Origin: Hwangdonia lutea
Lineage (GTDB): Bacteria; Bacteroidota; Bacteroidia; Flavobacteriales; Flavobacteriaceae
Assembly: GCF_032814565.1 (NCBI RefSeq)
Contig: NZ_CP136521.1
Span: 2,886,501 to 2,950,500, forward strand
Direction of reading: 5' to 3'
DNA: 64,000 bases
Shown: positions 57,295 through 64,000 of the stretch, piece after piece
Numbering within the stretch: position 1 is the stretch's first letter
How the letters are laid out: the number at the start of each line of letters is the position of its first letter
Program-made: the position numbers and the translations under genes
The notes under the pieces: model-generated
Told to the model about the DNA's origin: nothing
The model's input: only the letters and a program-made list of their open reading frames with translations
The model's database searches: none

Positions 57295-59601
57295 CTATAC
57301 AGCTTGCAACTGTTTTGTTTTAAGCAATATGGGCTTGTTGTTTACAAGAATTTCGAGTTCGCTACCGCTTAAAATTTCAAAATGGGTTTGTTTATGACCA
57401 ATATCTACTTTTAAAATATGATTTCTAAAATTGATTTTAAATGAATAGGCTTCCCATTGCTCTGGTATTTTTGGCGTAAACGACAGCTTATTATCTTTTA
57501 AGCGCATCCCACCGAAACCTTCAACAATACTCATCCACGTGCCTGCCATTGATGTAATGTGCAAGCCTTCGTGAACTTCGTGATTGTAATCGTCTAAATC
57601 TAAACGTGAAGTGCGCAAATAAAACTGATACGCTTGGTCCATCCGGTTTAATTTAGCGGCTTGAATACTGTGTACACATGGCGATAGCGAACTTTCGTGA
57701 ACGGTTAAAGGTTCGTAAAAATCGAAATGACGCTCTAATTCTTTAGTGGAAAATTGGTCTTCAAAAAAGTAAAACCCCTGTAAAACATCGGCTTGTTTTA
57801 TATAAGGTGAACGCAAAATTCTATCCCAAGACCATTTTTGATTTATAGGACGCTGCGATGTATCTAAATTTGATACCGAAATGAGTTCTTTGTCCAAAAA
57901 GCCATCTTGCTGTAAATATACGTTGTGCTTTTTAGAATATGGAAAAAACATGTTATCGGCAACGGTTTTCCATTGTTTCATTTCGTTTGTAGACAAAGAT
58001 ACCTTGTTAATTATTCGTTGATAATCTGATGCAAATTCTGTGGCGACTTTACCAATGTTTTCAATGGTATAATTAATGCACCATTGCGCTATATAGTTGG
58101 TGTACCAGTTGTTGTTTACATTGTTTTCGTATTCGTTTGGCCCAGTAACACCCAAAATTACATACTTGTTTTTGTCTTTTGAAAAAGATGCGCGTTGTTG
58201 CCAAAAACGGGCAATTCCAATTAATACTTCCAACCCTTTTTCGGGTATGTAACTATAATCGCCGGTGTAGCGGTGGTAATTAAATATGGCAAACGCTATG
58301 GCACCGTTACGGTGGATTTCCTCAAAAGTAATTTCCCATTCGTTATGGCATTCTTCGCCATTCATGGTAACCATAGGGTATAGGGCTGCACCGTTTTTAA
58401 AGCCCAGTTTTTCAGCATTTTCAATAGCTTTTTCCAAATGATTGTAACGATATTCCAATAAATTTCTGGCTACTTTTTCATCTTTTGTGGCCATGTAAAA
58501 AGGAATACAATACGCCTCGGTATCCCAATAGGTACTGCCGCCATATTTTTCGCCTGTAAAACCTTTGGGGCCAATATTTAACCTGGAGTCTTTACCCAAA
58601 TAGGTTTGGTTGAGTTGAAAAATATTAAAACGAATACCTTGTTGGGCTTTTACATCGCCTGTAATGTTGATGTCTGCACGTTCCCAAATATTGGACCAAG
58701 CTTCTTTTTGCTTGTGTAAAAGCCCATCAAATCCTAAGGTAATAGCGTTGTCTAAAATTTGTTTGGACACTGAAACCAATTCGGTTTTATCGTAGTTTCT
58801 GTCTGCAACATAACCTCCGAATTTTTGAATGGAGTAGGTGTCGCCTTTTTTTACTTGATGGCTATAATCAAAGGAAATATAATTGGCTTCTGAATTGATA
58901 TTAGGGTTTATAAACAATCCTTTGTTGTTTAAATAGACTTTCGATTCCATAAACGTAGAAACATAAAACCCTGTTTTCATGGTTTTTGTTTCAATAAATG
59001 CCCAATTGTTTTCGTGACTCACCTTTAAGGTGTCCCAAAATTTATCGTCCCAATTGGAGTCTTCGTTTGTAATACCACTGTCTAAATAGGGTTGAAATTG
59101 GATGTGGGCATCGTTATTTATGGGTTTAATTTGATATTCGATAGCACCCAATTCTTCTAAATCTAAACTTAAAAAACGCTTGGTTTTAACCTCAATTTGA
59201 ATATTGTTTTGTAGCGTAGCCGTAAATTGTCTGGACAACCAACCCTCTTGCATATTGAGTTCTCTTTTGAAGTTTTCAACCTTTCTACAGGTAAATAAAT
59301 CCAACTGCTCGCCATTAACAGATACGTTTATACCAATCCAATTTGGAGCGTTAAGTACTTTAGCAAAATACTCTGGGTAGCCATTTTTCCACCAACCTAC
59401 TTTGGTTTTATCGGGGTAATACACACCGGCAATGTAACTGCCTTGAAATGTTGGTCCGGAGTAATGCTCTTCAAAATTGGCACGTTGACCCATAGCACCA
59501 TTACCGATGCTAAATATACTTTCGGAAGATTTAACACGACTAGCGTCAAAACCTTCTTCAATGATGGACCAGCTGTTTGGTTTTATATAATCTTGATTCA
59601 T
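57295..59601 (-). CDS. GH65 maltose/alpha-glucoside phosphorylase
   Basis: The protein has 768 residues and no signal, so it is cytoplasmic. The GH65 hallmarks are present: FSIGNGAMGQRAN near the start, EKYGGSTYWDTEAY, and HNEWEITFEEIHRNG (His419 to Gly433) with the general-acid glutamate. Maltose phosphorylases convert maltose and phosphate to glucose and beta-glucose-1-phosphate, the substrate of the beta-phosphoglucomutase encoded upstream. A related disaccharide (kojibiose, trehalose) cannot be excluded. A 153-base gap with no clear promoter separates it from the mutase gene. Confidence 0.9.
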   Translation of the reverse strand: MNQDYIKPNSWSIIEEGFDASRVKSSESIFSIGNGAMGQRANFEEHYSGPTFQGSYIAGVYYPDKTKVGWWKNGYPEYFAKVLNAPNWIGINVSVNGEQLDLFTCRKVENFKRELNMQEGWLSRQFTATLQNNIQIEVKTKRFLSLDLEELGAIEYQIKPINNDAHIQFQPYLDSGITNEDSNWDDKFWDTLKVSHENNWAFIETKTMKTGFYVSTFMESKVYLNNKGLFINPNINSEANYISFDYSHQVKKGDTYSIQKFGGYVADRNYDKTELVSVSKQILDNAITLGFDGLLHKQKEAWSNIWERADINITGDVKAQQGIRFNIFQLNQTYLGKDSRLNIGPKGFTGEKYGGSTYWDTEAYCIPFYMATKDEKVARNLLEYRYNHLEKAIENAEKLGFKNGAALYPMVTMNGEECHNEWEITFEEIHRNGAIAFAIFNYHRYTGDYSYIPEKGLEVLIGIARFWQQRASFSKDKNKYVILGVTGPNEYENNVNNNWYTNYIAQWCINYTIENIGKVATEFASDYQRIINKVSLSTNEMKQWKTVADNMFFPYSKKHNVYLQQDGFLDKELISVSNLDTSQRPINQKWSWDRILRSPYIKQADVLQGFYFFEDQFSTKELERHFDFYEPLTVHESSLSPCVHSIQAAKLNRMDQAYQFYLRTSRLDLDDYNHEVHEGLHITSMAGTWMSIVEGFGGMRLKDNKLSFTPKIPEQWEAYSFKINFRNHILKVDIGHKQTHFEILSGSELEILVNNKPILLKTKQLQAV

Positions 59602-59754
59602 TTTATTTTAGATGATAGAGGATAGACATTAGACCGATTTGCGGTTAAGCGCCACGAACTAAAGACACTATTTCTCGATTGTTGTTTTTTGTTTTAATAA
59701 CATAAATACTGAACATCAAGCACAAACTTGAAGATTGCATTAGTTATGTCTGTT

Positions 59755-60420
59755 TTATAGTTTCTGTTTTTTTATCAATGTTTTGATGAAATCTGGACTT
59801 ATTTCGGTTAAATCCTTAAAATTAAAATCGGCTTTATGAAGCGTTTGTTTATCACCAATCCCGAGGGAAATCATATTTGCCGCATTAGCGGCTTCAACTC
59901 CGGCAATGGCATCTTCAAAAACAATGCATTTTTCCGGTTTTAGGTTTAGCATTTTCGCACCCAACAAAAACACTTCGGGGTCGGGTTTTGCTTTAGAAAC
60001 ACTGTTCCCATCAACAATTCCAGTAAACCTGTCAAATAAATTAACTTTCTTTAAGATTAATGTCGCATTTTTGCTGGCAGAACCCAATACATATTGAATT
60101 CCCAAACCATCTAAAGTGTCTAAAAGCTCTGTTACACCCGGAAGAATTTCTTCAGGCCCCATTTTGGTGATATAACTTAAATAATCTTCATTTTTACTAA
60201 TTAAAATTTCTTGTTTTTTTTCTTCTGAAAGCTTCATTTTTCCAATATCCAGAAGAATTTCCAAAGACCTTACGCGACTAACCCCTTTAAGCAATTCGTT
60301 ATGTGCTTCGGTAAATTCGAAACCCAAATCATCTGCAAGGTGTTTCCAGGCTAAAAAATGGTATTTTGCGGTGTCTACAATAACGCCGTCTAAATCGAAT
60401 ATGATTCCTGTTTTGTTCAT
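59755..60420 (-). CDS. pgmB: Beta-phosphoglucomutase
   Basis: The protein has 221 residues. It has the HAD fold: IIFDLDGVIVDT with D9 and D11, the cap region, and later LGSASKN and VFEDAIAGVEAA. PgmB converts beta-glucose-1-phosphate to glucose-6-phosphate, the step after GH65 phosphorolysis. Its start lies three bases downstream of the MFS transporter stop. Linkage to a GH65 gene makes the call secure. Confidence 0.92.
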   Translation of the reverse strand: MNKTGIIFDLDGVIVDTAKYHFLAWKHLADDLGFEFTEAHNELLKGVSRVRSLEILLDIGKMKLSEEKKQEILISKNEDYLSYITKMGPEEILPGVTELLDTLDGLGIQYVLGSASKNATLILKKVNLFDRFTGIVDGNSVSKAKPDPEVFLLGAKMLNLKPEKCIVFEDAIAGVEAANAANMISLGIGDKQTLHKADFNFKDLTEISPDFIKTLIKKQKL

Positions 60421-60423
60421 TTG

Positions 60424-61785
60424 TTAAGATTGAATTACATCGTCTACATCCTTGACTTTATAAACTAAAGATGCAGCGATTAAAAAACTTACGCCACTCA
60501 TCATTAGGGCATATACGGCATGATTGTCATAGGCATATTTTACAAGTGGGCCACCAATTAAAGCGTTGATTATTTGAGGTATTACAATGAAGAAATTAAA
60601 AATCCCCATGTAAACACCCATTTTCTTTGGGGAAATGGAACCGGCTAAAATCGCATATGGCATGGCCAAAATACTTGCCCAAGCAATACCAACGGCTATC
60701 ATTGAAACAATGAGCCAATTTTCATCTGGCATAATGTAAATGGATAGTAAGCCTAAACCACCAATAATTAACGATATGGAATGTGTTTTTTTACGTCCGA
60801 TTTTCTTAGCGATATAAGGCAGTGCAAAAGCATAAAATGCAGAAATTAAGTTGTAAACCCCAAATAGAATTCCTACCCAATCTCCCGCATCTTGGTACGT
60901 GGTACTGCTACTATCGGTATGCGGCAACCCGTAAATATGCTGTGCAATTGCTGGTGTAGCAAATACCCACATGCCGAAAAGCCCAAACCATGAAAAGAAT
61001 TGCACCCAACTTAATTGGCGCATGGTTGTCGGCATTTTTTTGAAATCCTCAAATATGTCCAACAAGCTAGATTTTGCTTCTTCACCATGATTACTTACAG
61101 TATCGGCGTGTTTCTGTTCATCTTCAAAACTTGCTAATTCTTCAGGAGAATATTCCTTGGTTGTTAAGACGGTTACTAAAATTGATGCGATTAAAATAAT
61201 AGCCCCAATAATAAAGGATAGAATTAAATTAAACGGCACAGCACCTTCGACGGTTTCATTTGAAACACCAAACCAATTTGTTAAAGCATAAGGCAACCAC
61301 GAGCCAATTACGGCGCCAAACCCAATGAGTGCGGTTTGAACGCTAAAACCCAATGTACGTTGGTCTGTTCTTAAATTATCGCCAACCAAAGCACGGAATG
61401 GTTCCATAGCAATATTGAAGGAGGCATCCATAATCATAAGCATGCCTGCGCCAACCCAAAGTGCGGGTAAAAAAGCAATAAATATATCGGCTTGTGGCAT
61501 TAATATCAAACCAATTGATGCTAAAATGGCACCGACCAAAAAGAATGGCTTACGCCTGCCAAATCTCCCCCAGGTTTTGTCGCTATAATGCCCAACTATG
61601 GGTTGAACAATTAAGCCCATTAAAGGCGCAATTATCCAAAACCATGATAGCTCATGAACATCGGCTCCGAAAATTTGAAGTATTCTACTGGCGTTGGCAT
61701 TTTGCAGTGCAAAACCCATTTGTATTCCCAAGAACCCGAAACTCATGTTCCAAATTTCCCAGAAACTTAATCTACGCTTTTCCAT
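60424..61785 (-). CDS. MFS sugar transporter of the alpha-glucan locus
   Basis: The protein has 453 residues with about 12 membrane segments and the RFGRRKPFFLVGA loop between segments 2 and 3. It resembles the SLC45/GPH-like group of sugar permeases, which move disaccharides such as maltose. It should bring maltose or similar into the cytoplasm for GH65. It is first in the leftward operon, with the next gene three bases away. Substrate is inferred from context. Confidence 0.85.
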   Translation of the reverse strand: MEKRRLSFWEIWNMSFGFLGIQMGFALQNANASRILQIFGADVHELSWFWIIAPLMGLIVQPIVGHYSDKTWGRFGRRKPFFLVGAILASIGLILMPQADIFIAFLPALWVGAGMLMIMDASFNIAMEPFRALVGDNLRTDQRTLGFSVQTALIGFGAVIGSWLPYALTNWFGVSNETVEGAVPFNLILSFIIGAIILIASILVTVLTTKEYSPEELASFEDEQKHADTVSNHGEEAKSSLLDIFEDFKKMPTTMRQLSWVQFFSWFGLFGMWVFATPAIAQHIYGLPHTDSSSTTYQDAGDWVGILFGVYNLISAFYAFALPYIAKKIGRKKTHSISLIIGGLGLLSIYIMPDENWLIVSMIAVGIAWASILAMPYAILAGSISPKKMGVYMGIFNFFIVIPQIINALIGGPLVKYAYDNHAVYALMMSGVSFLIAASLVYKVKDVDDVIQS

Positions 61786-61843
61786 TAATAGTATATTTAA
61801 ATTAATACTATTTCGATAAGCGATAACTTATCAAAACTTATTG

Positions 61844-61861
61844 TGAGAAGTGAAAATATAA
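61844..61861 (+). repeat. 18-base direct repeat, copy 1, upstream of the MFS gene
   Basis: The bases TGAGAAGTGAAAATATAA recur exactly at 63210-63227. This copy lies in the 154-base gap between the LacI-family gene and the MFS gene, 59 bases upstream of the MFS start. It may be a regulator binding site shared by both intergenic regions. Confidence 0.45.
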
Positions 61862-61876
61862 GTTTTGAATCGGCAT

Positions 61877-61884
61877 CAAAGATA
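61877..61884 (-). promoter_or_regulatory. Possible -7 promoter box for the MFS-led operon
   Basis: On the minus strand the bases are TATCTTTG, an exact TAnnTTTG match 92-99 bases upstream of the MFS start. Transcription from here would place the 18-base repeat copy in the early leader. No clear TTG -33 element was found. Confidence 0.4.
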
Positions 61885-61939
61885 TAAAAGAATTTTATTA
61901 TTCCTAATAAAAATTTTGATTCAATAGGATGTTACGAAA

Positions 61940-63013
61940 CTATTTAGTTGATTCTCTTTCAATAATATCGGTTTCAATTACAACTTTTATAAAGTCTGAT
62001 TTTCTAACACCATTTTTAAAATATTGAGGGCTTTCTGTATCTGATGCTTCCAGTCTATCTATTAATAAATTGGCCGCCTGCTCGCCAATTTTCTGCCCGT
62101 GCTGACTCACCGTTGTTAAGCTTGGGGTAGCGTGTTTTGAGAGCACACCATCGGTAAAACCAATAACCTGAACATCATCTGGAATACGAAGCCCGAGTTT
62201 TCTTGCTACTTTCATCGCGGTTACTGCGTAAAGCTCGTTAACGGCAAAAACGCCATCAATGTTAGCATTGATTTTAAAGAATTGTTCTATTTCTTGTTCC
62301 AAACCTTCAATTTGATTTTCAACATCTAAACTGTCATCAATTTTCAATATCAAATTAGGTTCAGCAATTATTTTGTTTTGCTCTAAAGCTTCAATATAGC
62401 CTTGGGTTCTCAAGCGTCCCACACTTACATAATCCATAGTGGTTATTAATGCAATATTTTTACAGCCGTTTTCAATAAGCTTTTTCACTGCTTTTATCGA
62501 TCCGTTAAAATCGTCGACAATTACTTTGTCGCAATCCACTTCATTTACAACCCTATCAAACATAACAATGGGCATGCCTTGGTTTATGGTGGCATTGAAA
62601 TGATGGTAATCTTGTTTGAGTAGCGTTTCTTTCGAAATGGATAGAATAAACCCGTCTATACTGCCATTGGCAAGCATTTCCATATTGATGATTTCTTTCG
62701 CAAACGACTCGTTGGACAACCCCACAATAACGTTATAACCTCTTCGGTTGGCTACTCGCTCAATGCCTCGAATAACGGTTGAGAAAAAGTGATGCACGAT
62801 TTCGGGTATTAAAATCCCAATGGTTTTGGTTTTTCTGTTTTTTAAGCTGAGCGCAATATTGTTGGGCTTATAGTTGTAAAATTTGGCGAATGCTTGAATT
62901 TTTTGAGTGGTTTCTTCGCTAATTTCCTTACTGCCACTAAGTGCTTTTGAAACGGTTGAAATGGATACATCCAATTCGCGTGCTATTTGTTTCAGGGTAA
63001 TTTTTCTTTTCAT
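61940..63013 (-). CDS. LacI-family transcription regulator of the alpha-glucan locus
   Basis: The protein has 357 residues. The N-terminal helix-turn-helix (LKQIARELDVSISTVSKALS) is followed by a hinge with ALSLKNRKTKT and a periplasmic-binding-protein-like sensor. It should repress or activate the flanking genes in response to a sugar such as maltose. It stands between the leftward operon and the divergent SusC-like gene, with a perfect palindrome upstream as the probable operator. It shares direction with the MFS operon but a 154-base gap and a separate promoter box suggest the operon can be transcribed on its own. Confidence 0.92.
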   Translation of the reverse strand: MKRKITLKQIARELDVSISTVSKALSGSKEISEETTQKIQAFAKFYNYKPNNIALSLKNRKTKTIGILIPEIVHHFFSTVIRGIERVANRRGYNVIVGLSNESFAKEIINMEMLANGSIDGFILSISKETLLKQDYHHFNATINQGMPIVMFDRVVNEVDCDKVIVDDFNGSIKAVKKLIENGCKNIALITTMDYVSVGRLRTQGYIEALEQNKIIAEPNLILKIDDSLDVENQIEGLEQEIEQFFKINANIDGVFAVNELYAVTAMKVARKLGLRIPDDVQVIGFTDGVLSKHATPSLTTVSQHGQKIGEQAANLLIDRLEASDTESPQYFKNGVRKSDFIKVVIETDIIERESTK

Positions 63014-63137
63014 GAGCGTTTATTAAGGAGAGTTTGGTGCTATTCAATTAAGTTCTTAAAGATATTACATTATTTTATATTCACCCATTTTTGCAGATTT
63101 TTCAGTATATGAAAAAAAAGATAAAAAGTTGTTAACA

Positions 63138-63151
63138 CGAAAACGTTTTCG
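63138..63151. promoter_or_regulatory. Palindromic operator candidate CGAAAACGTTTTCG
   Basis: A perfect 14-base palindrome with a central CG lies in the 251-base gap between the LacI-family gene and the SusC-like gene, 125 bases upstream of the former and 114 upstream of the latter. LacI-family operators are typically symmetric with a central CG pair, so this is the best candidate site for the adjacent regulator. Confidence 0.7.
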
Positions 63152-63209
63152 CTAATAATTTCGTAATCCTAAATTGTTTTCTTACATAGAGTTTGCCTAA
63201 TTTTATCCC

Positions 63210-63227
63210 TGAGAAGTGAAAATATAA
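63210..63227 (+). repeat. 18-base direct repeat, copy 2, upstream of the SusC-like gene
   Basis: TGAGAAGTGAAAATATAA is identical to 61844-61861. Here it lies 38 bases upstream of the SusC-like start. Together the copies flank the LacI-family gene. Confidence 0.45.
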
Positions 63228-63264
63228 TTAAACTAAACTATTACACTAACTTTAATAAAATTGT

Positions 63265-64000
63265 ATGAAGACAACTACTAAAAGCTTATTGTTTTTTCTG
63301 TTTTTTGTACCCATACTCATGTTTGGGCAAACTACACTTACAGGAACAGTAACCGAGCAATCAACCTCTATTCCGCTTCCAGGGGTTAATGTCGTGATTA
63401 AAAACACGACCACCGGAACGGCAACAGATTTTGATGGTAATTATCAAATTGAAGTAAACAACGGAGACGTATTGGTATTCTCTTATGTGGGCTATCAAAC
63501 CATTGAAATTACCTATTCTGGGCAAGCCACATTAAATGTTCAATTAAATGAAGACGCAGCCCAATTAAACGAAATTGTTATCATTGGTTATGGAACAACC
63601 ACTAAAAAAGATGCTACGGGATCTGTGGAAGCCATTACCGCTGAAGACTTTACCAAAGGAAACATAGTTACACCAGAAAACTTGTTAAGTGGTCGAGTAG
63701 CCGGTGTGAGTGTTACAACCAGTGGGGCTCCGGGTTCGGGTTCTCAAATAAAAATTAGGGGTGGTTCCTCTATTAACGCATCAAACGATCCGCTTATCAT
63801 TATCGATGGATTGCCCATTGATAATAATGGTGTAAGTGGTTCCAGAGGTGTTTTGGCAAGTATTAACCCTAACGACATCGATTCGTTTTCTGTTTTAAAA
63901 GATGCTTCGGCAACAGCCATTTATGGTTCTAGAGCATCAAACGGAGTTATTATTATTGTAACCAAAAAAGGGAAATCAACCTTTAGCGCTACTTACGATG
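63265..64000 (+). CDS. SusC/RagA-type TonB-dependent receptor (partial, 5' end only)
   Basis: The 245 visible residues begin with a signal peptide (MKTTTKSLLFFLFFVPILMFG), then a carboxypeptidase-like regulatory domain (~25-105, LTGTVTEQSTSIPLPGVNVV) and the plug domain (EIVIIGYGTTTKKDATGSVE, IKIRGGSS, DPLIIIDGLP, AIYGSRASNGVIII). SusC proteins are outer-membrane barrels that import oligosaccharides with a SusD lipoprotein, expected next on the right. Divergent from the LacI-family gene and the alpha-glucan operon, it most likely imports malto-oligosaccharides. The rest lies outside the window. Confidence 0.95.
   Translation, partial: MKTTTKSLLFFLFFVPILMFGQTTLTGTVTEQSTSIPLPGVNVVIKNTTTGTATDFDGNYQIEVNNGDVLVFSYVGYQTIEITYSGQATLNVQLNEDAAQLNEIVIIGYGTTTKKDATGSVEAITAEDFTKGNIVTPENLLSGRVAGVSVTTSGAPGSGSQIKIRGGSSINASNDPLIIIDGLPIDNNGVSGSRGVLASINPNDIDSFSVLKDASATAIYGSRASNGVIIIVTKKGKSTFSATYD

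Noticed and set aside
63187-63195. -7 promoter box for the SusC-like gene
   Set aside because: TAGAGTTTG has three bases between TA and TTTG instead of two, and the nearest TTG is at the wrong spacing.

Overview
The window comes from a low-GC member of the Bacteroidota, most likely a marine Flavobacteriaceae. The evidence is a SusC/RagA-type TonB-dependent receptor at the right edge, GH97 and GH13 lipoprotein amylases, TAnnTTTG-like promoter boxes, A-rich start contexts and a Bacteroidota-style contractile-injection-system gene order. No tRNA, rRNA, CRISPR array or IS transposase was seen. The species cannot be named from the sequence.

Left block (1-6465): an amino-sugar module. A GH20 beta-N-acetylhexosaminidase and a GH84 beta-N-acetylglucosaminidase (cut by the window edge) are transcribed leftwards. 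Divergent to them is a fusion of a kelch-type, NanM-like epimerase with a sodium/solute symporter. Together they would release and import N-acetylated sugars such as GlcNAc or sialic acid.

Centre (6879-47224): about 40 kb, all on the plus strand, forming one extracellular contractile injection system (eCIS, the Afp/PVC/MAC/AlgoCIS class). The first part (6879-18822) is an unusual accessory block: a 1792-residue protein with two alpha/beta-hydrolase domains plus a CHAT protease domain, a peptidoglycan-binding/L,D-transpeptidase-like protein, a small lipoprotein, an FAD sugar-lactone-oxidase-like enzyme, three envelope-type proteins (one CsgG/TolB-like) and a patatin phospholipase. A 209-base gap with three hairpins separates it from the structural block (19032-37804): Pvc16-type cap protein, an unrecognised protein, one sheath, two tube proteins, a DUF5908 protein, a LysM protein, VgrG-like spike, PAAR tip, gp25, baseplate J (Afp11), Afp12-like, a large PKD protein and the tape-measure protein. 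The cargo block (37818-45909) has two DUF4157-headed putative effectors, one ending in a metallopeptidase-like domain and one in a DNA/RNA non-specific endonuclease domain. Between them lie three small proteins, and after them a shortened muramidase-like protein. The AAA+ ATPase (Afp15-like) closes the locus, followed by a PAS-LuxR regulator (47446-48132).

Right block (48319-64000): an alpha-glucan/maltose utilisation locus. On the minus strand, in transcription order, are an MFS sugar transporter, beta-phosphoglucomutase, GH65 phosphorylase, GH97 alpha-glucosidase, a GH13 SusA-like enzyme, an esterase with a starch-binding-like domain, and two more GH13 lipoproteins. A LacI-family regulator lies upstream, and a SusC-like receptor starts divergently from it with a perfect 14-bp palindrome (63138-63151) between them as the likely operator. 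Outer-membrane amylases would cut glucan, SusC would import the oligosaccharides, and GH97/GH65/PgmB would convert them to glucose and glucose-6-phosphate. A MITE-like element (48174-48304) and a long palindrome (49992-50024) are repeat-type sequences in this block.
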